The notes below the pieces were generated by a model that saw only the letters and a program-made list of their open reading frames with translations, did no database searches and was not told the DNA's origin. Below are positions 38,214 through 47,432 of a stretch of 64,000 nt of DNA, piece by piece (the first letter of the stretch is position 1; each line of letters opens with the position of its first letter). The position numbers and the translations under genes were made by a program. The DNA comes from Pseudomonadales bacterium (GTDB taxonomy: Bacteria; Pseudomonadota; Gammaproteobacteria; Pseudomonadales; Ketobacteraceae): positions 1 to 64,000 of the forward strand of contig JAGUVW010000008.1 of the NCBI GenBank assembly GCA_020062665.1, written 5' to 3'.

Positions 38214-38867
38214 TCACGCCTGGCCGTTGCCTTGCTGCTTCTGGCTTTGCGCCTGGCGGAATACGTTGAGGAATTTGACCGATGCCATTTCCATGCTGTC
38301 GATCAGCTGGTTGGTCTTGGATTGCAGGTAGGTGAACATCAGCAGCAGCGGAATCGCCGCCATCAGGCCGAATGCAGTGGTGTTCATCGCCACGGAAATC
38401 GAGGCGGACAGCAGGTCGGCCTTCTGCGAGGGATCGGCACTGGCCACGGCGGTGAACGCGGTGATCAGACCCATGATGGTACCGAGCAGGCCCAGCAGGG
38501 TGGCGATGTTGGCGTAGGTGGCGATGTAGTTGGTGCGGCGCTCCAGGCTGGGAATCGCTTCCATCAAACCTTCTTCCATCGCCATTTCGATTTCGTCATG
38601 ACGGGTGGCGTAGGCGCTGCGGGACAGTCCGTACACCAGGATTTTCGCTACCGCGCTGTTGGAATTCTTGGCTTCTTCCATGGCGGATTTGAATTTGCCA
38701 GCGGTCAGCAGGGGGAACAGTTTCTTCCACACCATCTGGTTGCGGGTCTGGGTGAGGTTGAGATAGATGAAGCGCTCCAGGGCGATCAGCAGGCCGACCA
38801 GAAACACGGCGAGAATGAAGTACATGAAGATGCCGCCTTCATTGAAGAACTGTGCGATGGTTGTCAT
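38214..38867 (-). CDS. MotA/TolQ/ExbB-family proton channel subunit
   Basis: A 217-aa inner-membrane protein with three helices (about residues 14-33, 115-138 and 153-175), as in ExbB/TolQ. It carries the conserved channel segments ATLLGLLGTIMGLITAF and ISVAMNTTAFGLMAAIP, including the Thr residues that line the pore. The cytoplasmic loop contains EAIPSLERRTNYIATYANIA. A strong ribosome site (AGGAGATCACC) precedes the ATG. It would use the proton gradient to drive the two ExbD-like proteins and the TonB-like protein encoded directly after it. Confidence 0.9.
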   Translation of the reverse strand: MTTIAQFFNEGGIFMYFILAVFLVGLLIALERFIYLNLTQTRNQMVWKKLFPLLTAGKFKSAMEEAKNSNSAVAKILVYGLSRSAYATRHDEIEMAMEEGLMEAIPSLERRTNYIATYANIATLLGLLGTIMGLITAFTAVASADPSQKADLLSASISVAMNTTAFGLMAAIPLLLMFTYLQSKTNQLIDSMEMASVKFLNVFRQAQSQKQQGNGQA

Positions 38868-38957
38868 GGTGATCTCCTGCTTGCTAAAGGGTTGGGAATG
38901 GGCGGCTCATGACTGACCGCGATCCGGATCCTGGTTCAATTCTTGTTGATTTATTGC

Positions 38958-39257
38958 TTATGGTTCAACGGCTTGGGGCGTCGAGTGTTGCAGGAGGTTA
39001 AAATAATCAACCTGTCGCTGCAACTCGTCGCTATCCACCGGTTTCAGGGAGTCCCTGAGCAAATCCGACTTGTGTGACGGTGTGGATTGCCAGGGGTCCT
39101 TGGACAATTCCTTGTTCTGCCACGGCACCACGTTCAGCACGTTGGGCGCTTCCTTGGTGCCAATGATGGTGGTGCCTTCTTCCAGCGCCAGCAGGTGCGA
39201 GCTGCCGAACATCAGTGCGCCCGCCAGCAACCAGGGCTGTATCGTTGACTTTTTCAT
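38958..39257 (-). CDS. Small exported protein of the envelope operon
   Basis: A 99-aa protein with a signal peptide (MKKSTIQPWLLAGALMFGSS, cleavage about LLA), followed by about 75 mostly polar residues containing TTIIGTKEAPNVLNVVPW. No family recognised. Its ATG overlaps the stop of the TPR lipoprotein by 4 bp, and a 90-bp gap separates it from exbB. It is probably a small periplasmic accessory of the complex. Confidence 0.72.
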   Translation of the reverse strand: MKKSTIQPWLLAGALMFGSSHLLALEEGTTIIGTKEAPNVLNVVPWQNKELSKDPWQSTPSHKSDLLRDSLKPVDSDELQRQVDYFNLLQHSTPQAVEP

Positions 39258-40051
39258 GGGGTGCTCTTCGCGGTTCGCCGTTCCAGATCCTTGATCCAGC
39301 CTTCCACTTTTTTGTCCGGTTCCGGAATCAGGGATTGATACTGTTTGAATTCCTGCAGCGCCAGCGGCGCATCGTGCAGATACAGGTCTGCCAATACACC
39401 TAAATTATAGTGGGCCTTGGCATATTGGGGGTCGATGCGGATCGCAGATTCGTAACTGGCCTGCGCTTTCCTGAACTGCCCCAGTTGCCGGCTGATGGCG
39501 CCCAACTCGTTGAGCAGATAGGGATTTCGGCCGTGAGTCAGGAGGGAGTCCTGCAGCAGCTTGTGGGCGGCATCGAGCTGGCCCTTTTTTCGCAAAATAA
39601 TGGCCTGGTTCACAATCGGGCCGGCCAGGGCGGGATACTGGGCCGAGATCTGGCGAAATTGTGACAGTGCGGCGTCCAGGTTGCCTTTCTTCATTTCCAT
39701 CAGCGCGCGGTCGTAGTCCGGTTTGGCTTTCTGGGCCTGCTTTTCGTGGTCGGGATCGCGGGCGGTGATGGCGGGGGCGGCGCTCTGCGCTTTCAGGCGT
39801 TGCAACACGGCGGCGGAATCGGCGTCGCTGACAGTGGGTTTGTCGCCGGCCGGTGTTGCAGTTGTTTCCGCTTCGGCAGTTTTTGCTGCTTCGACGTCGC
39901 CTTCCTCGCCCAGCTCGACGGTGACGGAGTCGGGCAGGTCGAATTCGGCGCTGTCCTTTTTCGGCGCGCTGGAGCAACCAGCCAGCAGCGTTGCCAACAG
40001 GACGAGCAGGGTCAGCGGGCGGACGTTCACGTGGAGGTTAGTAGATGACAT
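39254..40051 (-). CDS. TPR lipoprotein of the envelope operon
   Basis: A 265-aa lipoprotein: the lipobox LLAGC places the Cys at about residue 26. An acidic linker is followed by four or so TPR units (ALMEMKKGNLDAALSQFRQI, HYNLGVLADLYLHDAPLALQ). GAGGAGG lies six bases before the ATG, which overlaps the end of the 985-aa gene by 14 bp. It resembles the TPR proteins that accompany TonB2-type systems and likely acts as a scaffold or coupling protein on the membrane. Confidence 0.82.
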   Translation of the reverse strand: MSSTNLHVNVRPLTLLVLLATLLAGCSSAPKKDSAEFDLPDSVTVELGEEGDVEAAKTAEAETTATPAGDKPTVSDADSAAVLQRLKAQSAAPAITARDPDHEKQAQKAKPDYDRALMEMKKGNLDAALSQFRQISAQYPALAGPIVNQAIILRKKGQLDAAHKLLQDSLLTHGRNPYLLNELGAISRQLGQFRKAQASYESAIRIDPQYAKAHYNLGVLADLYLHDAPLALQEFKQYQSLIPEPDKKVEGWIKDLERRTAKSTP

Positions 40052-42995
40052 CGACGGCCTCCTCGGTCAGCTCGACCTTGTTGTAGCGGCCTGGCGAAAG
40101 CTTCTGCAGGGATTCGTAGGTTTTCTTCACCCACTCGTCCCACACGCCATCCTTGGTGCGCTCGGTGTTGGTCTGCAGGATGGCGATGGCCTTGTCTTCC
40201 AGCGGCAGCGCCTGGTCTTCCAGCAGCAGTTCGTATTCTTCCAGGGTGTCGGCGTCGAGGCCGCGCGGGCGTTCGCTCTTCATGATGGCGTCGGCAAAGC
40301 TGCGATAGGCTTCGCCCAGCTTGTAGTTGGCGGCGGTGGTGAACTCGATCACGCCCAGCTGGATGGTGCGGGTGTAGGCGTCGCTGACTTTCTGCAGTGC
40401 GTTTTTCTTGGCCTTCAGGCTGTTCTTGAGCGGCTGGGTCAGGCGGATGCGGTCGAATTCGGCGTAAACGCCTTCGGCTGCATTGAAGGAGCCATAGGCC
40501 GCCAGATACTGCATGCGCGGCGTGGCGCTCGAACCGGCCTTGCGGTAAGTGTCGCCGAGCTTGTTCAGCCACAGGGCGCGGTTCCGGCTGTCGCCGGCCT
40601 TGCCGTACGCTTCCGCCAGTTTGTACTGGGCTTCCATGTTGAGGTCGTAGGGCTGCGGATATTCGTTGGCATACTGGACGTAGAGTTTCTGGGCCGCAGC
40701 CGCATCGCCGGCTTTTTCCTTCATCTCTGCCGCCTGCCACAGGGCCTGCCGCGCACGTTCCGGATCGGTGGCCTTGAACAGGGCGGCGATGGCGACCAGT
40801 TCGGTGGCGGCAGCGCCGACGTTGCCGGTGTTCTGGTAGGCAAAGCTGAGTTTTTCCGGCACGGATTTGGTCAGCTCGTGATTGGGGAAGGTTTTGCGGA
40901 ATTTCTCCAGCACGGTGATGGATTTGTCGTACTGGCCCAGCTGCAGCAGGATGTTGGCGGCGTCGTATTCCGCATTGGCGCGCACCGATGCAGCCGGCAC
41001 CACCACGCCCACCCGCAGGTATTCGCCGGCGGCTTCTGCCAGCTTGCCTTCTTTTTCCAGCGCTTCGCCCTGCTTGTACACGCAGGTGGCGAGGCGCTCT
41101 TCATACAGGGCGCGGTCTTTCGCCGGCAGGGTGCGGATTTCCAGTACCTTGGTGTAGGCGATTTCCGCTTCGCGGTATTGCTGCTTGTCGAAAATGGCGT
41201 TGGCGTAGGTGACCCAGGCTTTTTCCCGCAGCGGCTGCGGCGCGGGTGGCACCAGACTGATCAGCATCTGGGTGGCAACGATGACGCCGTCGAGATCGTT
41301 CAGATACAGCTCGTCCTCGATCACGCTGTCGAGGATTTCCGGGGTGTGGCTGTTGGCTGGATAGACCTTGGCAAAGCGCAGTGAACTGCCGGCCCGTTTG
41401 GCCACCAGGCCGCGATAGGTGGGATCATCCTTCGGCACTTTCTTGAGCTGTTCCTGATGGGCCAGCAAGGCGAAATAGCCGGCTTTTTCCGCGCTTTCGT
41501 GAGTCGGGTAGTCGTAGGCGGTGCGCTCGAATTCCTCGATGGCGCCGCGGAATTCCTTCGCCGCGAACAGGGTTTCACCCAGCAGCATGTTCATGACCGG
41601 CGCGCTTTCATCGTTGGGCCAGGTGGCCAGGAATTCCCGGTACCAGCGGGCGGCGCCCAGGTAGTCTTCCGGCTTCTGGCTGGTCTGCGCCACGGCGTGG
41701 TAGTGCTTGGCCAGTTCCACCAGATGCTGTTTCAGGTCGGTGCTGTATTGCTCGCGTGCCGCAGGCGTGGCCCGTTCCCAGTAGGCGCTGTAGACGCCGT
41801 ACTGTTTGACGAAGTTCTCCTTGGCAGGCAGTACCAGGCTGGGGAAGCCGCCTTTCTGGTAGGTGTTGATTTCCCGCGAGGACATGGAAGGTGCCATCGG
41901 ATGCAGCGGATGACGCTTGGCGAACATGGCGAAGGTATCGGCGGCGTCCTTGAAGCGCTCCTGGTACAGGTAGAGTTCGCCGAGGGCCTCGTACACTTCA
42001 TGTTCGTATATGCGGGTGCCGTTCTGGCTGAAGTAGTGGTACAGGCTGTCGGCGCCTTCCAGATTCGAGAACGACATGCTCAGCACGCGCAGGGTGTCGT
42101 CCATGGTTTTGCGCTGGGTGCCGGTGACTTCCGGCAGCACGATGGCCTCGATCTTGGGCGCGGTGCGCTCCTTTTCCTCGGCGCGGATCTGCTCGGCGGA
42201 TTTCGGTGGCGGTGTGGGCATATAGATGTCGAGCAGCGCGACGAAATCGTTCACTGCCAGATCGTAGTCGCCCAGCTTGTAAAGGCTCCAGCCGTGCTTG
42301 TAGAGCGAGTGTTCGTAGTATTCAGTGGTGCGGCCCAGTTTCAGCACCGCTGCGTAGGCTTGGGCGGCGTCTTCGTATTCACCCTTGAGGAACAGATGTT
42401 CACCCCGGCGGAACTGGGCTTCGGCGGTGAAGGGGCTGTCGGGGTACTGGGCCACCAGGAGGTCGAGGGTTGCCAGGGCTTTTTCCGACTGGCCGTCGAG
42501 ATCGTAGGCCTTGGCCAGCAGGTAGTATTCTTCCGCCAGGTCTGTGCCTTTGGGCGCAGCGGCGATGAGCGAGCCGTACAGGGCGATGGCCTTGCCGTAT
42601 TGCAGGTTGCTGCCGGCGTCTTTGGCGATGCGGGCGGCACTGGCCGGGTCACCGGCGCCGGCAGTTACTTCAGGCGTTTCGTCGACGGAGCTGATCAGGC
42701 GATCTTCGGTGGCGACCATGGTGAGGTCGGCCATGCGACGCAGGGCCAGGTTGCGCTCGTCGGCAGAGGTGAACAGGTCGATGGCCTGCTGATAGGTGTC
42801 GATGACTTTCTCGGGATCGACCGGGTCGAGTGCCTGCTTGTCGATGGTGATGTTGCGGCGTTTCAGGTCGGCGAGGGTAGCGTGCTGTTCGCTGGCACCG
42901 CCCAACGGCGACACGCAGGCACTGAGATTCAATGTCAGGGCGGTGACGGAGCCGATGGCCAGGGCAATTCCCAGTTTGCGAAATCTGTTACTCAC
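40038..42995 (-). CDS. Giant TPR lipoprotein, first gene of the envelope operon
   Basis: A 985-aa lipoprotein (lipobox LNLSAC, Cys about residue 27) made almost entirely of helical TPR-type repeats, for example YYLLAKAYDLDGQSEKALAT and AEAQFRRGEHLFLKGEYEDA. It starts with GTG (GTGAGTAAC) at 42995. As first gene it probably carries the operon promoter in the 267-bp gap shared with xni. Large TPR proteins of this kind also appear in AglRQS/Glt-type gliding machinery; relatedness in function is inference. No enzymatic motif is seen. Confidence 0.85.
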   Translation of the reverse strand: MSNRFRKLGIALAIGSVTALTLNLSACVSPLGGASEQHATLADLKRRNITIDKQALDPVDPEKVIDTYQQAIDLFTSADERNLALRRMADLTMVATEDRLISSVDETPEVTAGAGDPASAARIAKDAGSNLQYGKAIALYGSLIAAAPKGTDLAEEYYLLAKAYDLDGQSEKALATLDLLVAQYPDSPFTAEAQFRRGEHLFLKGEYEDAAQAYAAVLKLGRTTEYYEHSLYKHGWSLYKLGDYDLAVNDFVALLDIYMPTPPPKSAEQIRAEEKERTAPKIEAIVLPEVTGTQRKTMDDTLRVLSMSFSNLEGADSLYHYFSQNGTRIYEHEVYEALGELYLYQERFKDAADTFAMFAKRHPLHPMAPSMSSREINTYQKGGFPSLVLPAKENFVKQYGVYSAYWERATPAAREQYSTDLKQHLVELAKHYHAVAQTSQKPEDYLGAARWYREFLATWPNDESAPVMNMLLGETLFAAKEFRGAIEEFERTAYDYPTHESAEKAGYFALLAHQEQLKKVPKDDPTYRGLVAKRAGSSLRFAKVYPANSHTPEILDSVIEDELYLNDLDGVIVATQMLISLVPPAPQPLREKAWVTYANAIFDKQQYREAEIAYTKVLEIRTLPAKDRALYEERLATCVYKQGEALEKEGKLAEAAGEYLRVGVVVPAASVRANAEYDAANILLQLGQYDKSITVLEKFRKTFPNHELTKSVPEKLSFAYQNTGNVGAAATELVAIAALFKATDPERARQALWQAAEMKEKAGDAAAAQKLYVQYANEYPQPYDLNMEAQYKLAEAYGKAGDSRNRALWLNKLGDTYRKAGSSATPRMQYLAAYGSFNAAEGVYAEFDRIRLTQPLKNSLKAKKNALQKVSDAYTRTIQLGVIEFTTAANYKLGEAYRSFADAIMKSERPRGLDADTLEEYELLLEDQALPLEDKAIAILQTNTERTKDGVWDEWVKKTYESLQKLSPGRYNKVELTEEAVDVIY

Positions 42996-43262
42996 TCGAA
43001 TGAAAACCCGTGACTTCTTTTTTGTATCGGTGTGTTGGCCAGGATTTGAACAGGCTTGAGGCTCGCAGCTAAATAAGCGGGTTAATTGTCGTAGTTTTTC
43101 GAACCTTGCGCAAAGCGGCGTCGGAACTCAGTGCTGATTTTGTGCGCCTGTTAACCAAACAGTGGCTTAACCCGCTGCCCTTATCCAACTTTTGCGTGCC
43201 AGCCGGCTAAGGTATAGTGGATTTTTTCAATTATCAAACAGTTATAGTGGAAAACCCTGATT
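42996..43262. promoter_or_regulatory. Divergent intergenic region between the envelope operon and xni
   Basis: 267 bp without a gene. Toward xni, TATAGT (43213-43218) with TTGCGT 15 bases upstream is a weak promoter candidate, and the octamer TATAGTGG occurs again about 30 bp further on. Toward the TPR operon nothing matches consensus well. No dyad or hairpin was noticed. Confidence 0.35.
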
Positions 43263-44153
43263 TTGGCGAATTCCTCATCAGTATATTTGCTGGATGCCAG
43301 CATCTACATCTTTCGCGCCTGGTTTGGCTACCCGGATGCCATCGTCGACCGGCAGGGTCGGCCGGTGAATGCGGTGCTGGGTTACTGGCGTCAGTTGCTG
43401 GCGGGTCTGCAGGCGCATCAGCCGGAGCGGATGCTGGTGGCGTTCGACGAGAGTCTGTTCAGCGGTTTCCGTCATCAGCTGTATCCGGCCTATAAGGCCA
43501 ACCGTGCGTTGCCCGATGATGACCTGGCCCATCAGCTGGCCCTGTGTCGCACGCTGACCGAGGCGCTGGGGCTGACTTGCCGCTCCAGCCAGGTGTTCGA
43601 GGCGGACGATATTCTGTTCAGCGCCTCGACGGTGGCGCGCAATGCCGGGCTGGCGGTGGAGGTGGTGAGCCGTGACAAGGATCTTGCCCAGATTGTGCGG
43701 CCGGGGGATTGCTGGAGTGATTGGGCGGGCAATGTGCGACGGGATCATGGCCAGCTTGCTGGGCAGTGGGGTGTCGATCCGATCCGCATTCCCGATGTGC
43801 TGGCGCTGGCGGGTGATGCAGTGGACAACATACCCGGTGTGCCCTTGGTGGGACTCAAGACCGCCGTGACGCTGATTCGGCATTTCGGCGATCTGGAAGC
43901 GCTGTTGCGGCAAAGTGATCAGGTGTCCCGGCTGCCGATTCGCGGGGCCGCCCGCATCCAGACCCAGCTGCAGGATCACGCCGAGCTGGCGCTGCTGTTT
44001 CGCGCGCTGGTGCGTTTGCATCAGGCAGACTGCCCGCTGCAGGTGGCGGATTTCCAGCGCCAGACGCCGCCGGTCGGGTGGATTCCCGCGCTGCTCGATG
44101 AACTCAAACTGGGCAGACCCTTTCAGCAGGCATGGGAGCAGTTTTCAGCATGA
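43263..44153 (+). CDS. xni: Flap endonuclease Xni (5'-3' exonuclease family)
   Basis: Cytoplasmic nuclease of the polymerase-I 5'-nuclease family, 296 aa (E. coli Xni is shorter, about 250). Motifs in order: VYLLDASIYIFRAWFG, VAFDESLFSGFRHQLYPAYK, FEADDILFSA, VVSRDKDLAQIV and the helix-hairpin-helix region GDAVDNIPGVPLVGLKTA. The metal-binding Asp/Glu residues appear intact. The start codon is TTG at 43263 (TTGGCGAATTCC); no ATG or GTG suits the N-terminus. Its stop overlaps the next gene by 4 bp. Confidence 0.88.
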   Translation: MANSSSVYLLDASIYIFRAWFGYPDAIVDRQGRPVNAVLGYWRQLLAGLQAHQPERMLVAFDESLFSGFRHQLYPAYKANRALPDDDLAHQLALCRTLTEALGLTCRSSQVFEADDILFSASTVARNAGLAVEVVSRDKDLAQIVRPGDCWSDWAGNVRRDHGQLAGQWGVDPIRIPDVLALAGDAVDNIPGVPLVGLKTAVTLIRHFGDLEALLRQSDQVSRLPIRGAARIQTQLQDHAELALLFRALVRLHQADCPLQVADFQRQTPPVGWIPALLDELKLGRPFQQAWEQFSA

Positions 44154-45085
44154 AAGCGAATTGGCAGCCATCGCTGCGGGATTTTCTGGTGGACTTGCTG
44201 GGCAGTGAGTATGCCCGCGTGCAGTTCAGGCCTTCGGGCACCGGCTGCATCAATGACACCTGGGAGGCTTATGGTTCTGGTCTGCAATCCCTGTTTCTGA
44301 AAACCGGCCCCGCCAGTGCGCACGGGATGTACGAATGTGAAGTGCGCGGGCTGGAAGCATTGCGGCAGTGCGCGGCCATCCGGGTGCCGCAGGTGTTGGC
44401 GAATCCGGTTTTGGCGAATCCGGTGCCAGGTAGCCCGGAGCAGGCGAACACGGCGGTGCTGGTGCTGGAGTTCATTCGCTTGCGTTCGCCCTCAGCAGCC
44501 GACGATGTCGCGATCGCCGATGGCCTGGCGCAGTTGCATGCCATGCCGGGTTCTGCGTTTGGTTTCGACGACGACAACTTTATCGGTCGCACGCCGCAGG
44601 TGAATCAGTACCACGATGACTGGTGGACGTTCTGGTGCGAATGCCGGCTGCGCCCACAATGGCGGCTGGCGCAGTTGAAGGGGATGCGTGGCGCGTTGCT
44701 TGCTCGCCTGGAAACGCTGATCGAACGGATTCCTGCTTGTTTTGGCGAACATCAACCGCAACCGGTGCTGCTGCACGGCGATCTGTGGAGTGGCAATCTG
44801 GCGCTGGATGAAAATGGCCGGCTGTGCCTGTTCGATCCCGCGGTGTATTACGGTGATCGCGAAACCGATATTGCCATGACGCGCATGTTCGGGGCGTTGC
44901 GTCCTGGCGTGTATGCGCGCTATCACGCCGTGCATCCCGAACAGAGCGGCGCCGAGATCCGCCGCGTGCTGTATGATCTCTACCACTGGCTCAATCATTT
45001 CAACCTGTTCGGCGTGACCTATCTGGGTCAGGCGGAAAACAGCGTTGAATCCCTGCTGAAGTGGACGGAAAACCAATCATGCTGA
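44150..45085 (+). CDS. Fructosamine/ketosamine-3-kinase-like protein
   Basis: A 311-aa aminoglycoside-phosphotransferase-fold kinase of the fructosamine kinase family, thought to phosphorylate sugar amines on glycated proteins so that they detach. The catalytic loop is LLHGDLWSGNLALDENG, and the metal motif is CLFDPAVYYGDRETDIAM. The ATG overlaps the xni stop (ATGA). Residues about 83-92 (LANPVLANPV) come from a 15-bp tandem duplication. Its 3' end overlaps the pdxB start by 7 bp, so the cluster is a single transcript. Confidence 0.85.
   Translation: MKANWQPSLRDFLVDLLGSEYARVQFRPSGTGCINDTWEAYGSGLQSLFLKTGPASAHGMYECEVRGLEALRQCAAIRVPQVLANPVLANPVPGSPEQANTAVLVLEFIRLRSPSAADDVAIADGLAQLHAMPGSAFGFDDDNFIGRTPQVNQYHDDWWTFWCECRLRPQWRLAQLKGMRGALLARLETLIERIPACFGEHQPQPVLLHGDLWSGNLALDENGRLCLFDPAVYYGDRETDIAMTRMFGALRPGVYARYHAVHPEQSGAEIRRVLYDLYHWLNHFNLFGVTYLGQAENSVESLLKWTENQSC
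44396..44424 (+). repeat. 15-bp tandem duplication in the fructosamine-kinase-like gene
   Basis: TTGGCGAATCCGGTT at 44396-44410 is repeated as TTGGCGAATCCGGT at 44411-44424, giving LANPVLANPV in the protein. The frame is kept. It lies in a loop between the N-terminal lobe and the hinge, so it is probably neutral. Confidence 0.75.
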
Positions 45086-46239
45086 CCATCGTGGTGGACG
45101 AAAATATTCCGGCGGCGGATACCTGTTTCGGCGCGCTGGGTCAGGTGATCAAAAAGCCCGGTCGCCAGCTGAAACCGGAAGACGTGCGCGATGCGGATGT
45201 GCTGGTGGTGCGCTCGATCACGCAGGTGAACGAGGCACTGCTGGCCGGCAGCAAGGTGCGCTTTGTCGGCACCGCCACCATCGGTATCGATCACGTGGAT
45301 CAATTGTATCTGCTGCAGCGCGGCATTCGCTTTGTCAGCGCGCCGGGATGCAATGCGCAGTCGGTGGTGGATTATGTGATGGCCGCCTTGCTGGAGCTGG
45401 AGACGATCCGGGAATTTTCCCTGCAGGGAAAATCCATCGGCATCTTCGGGCTGGGCAATGTGGGATCGCGTTTGAAAATGGTGGCGCAGCGGTTGGGGTT
45501 GCAGGTGCTGGCGTGCGATCCGCCGTTGCAGGCGTTGGGTCACACGGGATTGGTGACAGCCGATGAAGCCTGGCAGGCGGACATTGTGTCTTTGCATGTG
45601 CCGTTTTCCACCGAAAGTGAATTCCCGACGCTCTATCTGGCGGACTACAAGCGCTTGCGCAACATGGTGCCCGGCGCGGTGCTGATCAATACGGCCCGTG
45701 GCGCGGTGGTGGATAACCGGGCGCTGAGCAATGTGCTGAACGAGCGCTTCGATCTGGGTGCCGTGCTGGATGTGTGGGAAGGCGAGCCGATGGTGAATCG
45801 CGAGTTGGCGAGTCAGGTGGATATCGCCACGCCGCACATTGCCGGTTACAGCCACGACGGCAAGATTCGTGGCACCTTCATGATCTATCAATCCCTGTGT
45901 GAGTTTCTGCAGCAACCGGTGACGCTCCACGAGCAGGATCTGATTCCCGCCGCGTTGAATATCACGCTGGATTTTTCCTCCGCTCACGCTGACAAGCCGT
46001 CGAGTGCGCGGGACGTGGTGCGCAAGGTGTACGACATTCAGGAAGACGATCTGGGCCTGCGGGCAAGCCTGCAGCTGGAGCGGGAACGGCGGGGCGAAGG
46101 CTTTGATGCACTGCGCAAGCATTACCGGGTGCGACGGGAATTTTCCACGGTGGCGCTGCGTGGTTTCGATTATCTGCAGCGTCATTTGCCAGCGCAGGAA
46201 TGGCAACGTTTGCAGGCACTGGGGTTTCGCAGTGAATGA
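45079..46239 (+). CDS. pdxB: 4-phosphoerythronate dehydrogenase PdxB
   Basis: Second step of the DXP-dependent pyridoxal phosphate pathway: oxidises 4-phospho-D-erythronate using NAD; 386 aa. The protein begins TIVVDENIPAAD, the standard PdxB N-terminus, followed by the nucleotide motif GIFGLGNVGS, the catalytic Arg in NTARGAVVDN and the His region ATPHIAGYSHDGK. A PdxB-specific C-terminal dimerisation domain follows. The ATG at 45079 is chosen over an in-frame GTG at 45061 by the family N-terminus. Other pdx genes are not in the window. Confidence 0.93.
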   Translation: MLTIVVDENIPAADTCFGALGQVIKKPGRQLKPEDVRDADVLVVRSITQVNEALLAGSKVRFVGTATIGIDHVDQLYLLQRGIRFVSAPGCNAQSVVDYVMAALLELETIREFSLQGKSIGIFGLGNVGSRLKMVAQRLGLQVLACDPPLQALGHTGLVTADEAWQADIVSLHVPFSTESEFPTLYLADYKRLRNMVPGAVLINTARGAVVDNRALSNVLNERFDLGAVLDVWEGEPMVNRELASQVDIATPHIAGYSHDGKIRGTFMIYQSLCEFLQQPVTLHEQDLIPAALNITLDFSSAHADKPSSARDVVRKVYDIQEDDLGLRASLQLERERRGEGFDALRKHYRVRREFSTVALRGFDYLQRHLPAQEWQRLQALGFRSE

Positions 46240-46252
46240 TGGGCGTGTGGTG

Positions 46253-47377
46253 ATGAACAGCATCCGGATCGGATTGATCGTGAACCCGTTGGCCGGCATC
46301 GGCGGCGCCGTGGGGCTGAAAGGCAGCGACGGCGATGCCATCGTCGCCCAGGCGCTGGCGCTGGGTGCGGAAAAGCGCGCGGCAGAACGGGTGGCGATCA
46401 CGCTGGAGCATTTGCAGCCGGTGCAGGATTTTATCCAGTGGTTTACCTGGGGTGGCGAGATGGGTGAGCAGTGTCTGCGTGATGGCGGTTTTGCGCCGCA
46501 GGTGCTGGGGCAGCCAGGTGATGCACACAGCACGGCCGACGACACGGTGACGGCTGCGCGTACCTTGCGTGATGCCGGTGTCGATCTGCTGCTGTTTGCC
46601 GGTGGCGACGGCACCGCCCGCGACATCGTGCGTGCGGTGGGAACGTCGGTGCCCGCGCTGGGCATTCCTGCCGGCGTGAAAATTCATTCCGGCGTCTATG
46701 CCGTGCATGCCAAGGGCGCGGCGGACATCATTCTGCAGATGATTCGCGGTGAACTGGTGAGCGTGACGGAAGGCGAAGTGCGTGACATCGATGAAGAGGC
46801 GTTTCGCCAGGGTCGGGTGCAGGCCCGTCACTTTGGTGAGTTGAAAGTGCCCGCCGAAGGCCGCTATCTGCAGCATGTGAAATGCGGTGGCCGCGAAGTG
46901 GAAGCCCTGGTGCTGGAGGAAATCGCCGCGCAGATCGCCGATCATCTGGAAGCTGATGTGTTGTACATCGTGGGGCCAGGCACCACCACCAAGGCGATCT
47001 TCGACTATCTGGTGTTGCCGAAAACTTTGCTGGGCGTGGATCTGTTGCTGAACGGTAAAGTGGTGCAGGCGGATGCCACCGAGCAGCAGATTCTGGAATG
47101 GCAGCAGCGTTTTCCCAGCAGTATCATCGTGACGCTGATCGGCGGGCAAGGTCACGTTTTCGGCCGCGGCAATCATCAGATCAGTCCGCCGGTGATCGAG
47201 AAGGCCGGCATCGGCAATATCCATATCGTGGCAACCAAAAGCAAATTGAAGGAACTGGAAGGGCGTCCGCTGCTGGTGGATACCTGGAGTGAAGTGCTCA
47301 ACCAGCGCCTGTCCGGCTTCATGCCGGTGATCACCGGCTTCGACGATGTGGTGCTGTATCCGGTGGAAGGACAGTAG
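46253..47377 (+). CDS. ATP-NAD kinase family protein
   Basis: A 374-aa protein related to NAD and diacylglycerol kinases. It has the N-terminal GLIVNPLAGIGGAVGLKGS glycine loop, the central FAGGDGTARDIVRAV (GGDGT motif) and GIPAGVKIHSGVYAVH. It belongs to the longer ATP-NAD-kinase-like group rather than to NadK itself; its true substrate is uncertain. The ATG at 46253 is favoured, with in-frame GTG codons at 46232, 46247 and 46250 as alternatives. It follows pdxB by 13 bp. Confidence 0.82.
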   Translation: MNSIRIGLIVNPLAGIGGAVGLKGSDGDAIVAQALALGAEKRAAERVAITLEHLQPVQDFIQWFTWGGEMGEQCLRDGGFAPQVLGQPGDAHSTADDTVTAARTLRDAGVDLLLFAGGDGTARDIVRAVGTSVPALGIPAGVKIHSGVYAVHAKGAADIILQMIRGELVSVTEGEVRDIDEEAFRQGRVQARHFGELKVPAEGRYLQHVKCGGREVEALVLEEIAAQIADHLEADVLYIVGPGTTTKAIFDYLVLPKTLLGVDLLLNGKVVQADATEQQILEWQQRFPSSIIVTLIGGQGHVFGRGNHQISPPVIEKAGIGNIHIVATKSKLKELEGRPLLVDTWSEVLNQRLSGFMPVITGFDDVVLYPVEGQ

Positions 47378-47432
47378 CGTTCAGTTTTTTGTGGTAGCAA
47401 TCAGTAAGCAGTCAGTGAAAGGAGTGGAATCG

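Noticed and set aside
39723-41384. 553-codon plus-strand frame across the two TPR lipoprotein genes
   Set aside because: It crosses two well-supported minus-strand genes and has low-complexity Gly/Val/Phe composition typical of a shadow frame.
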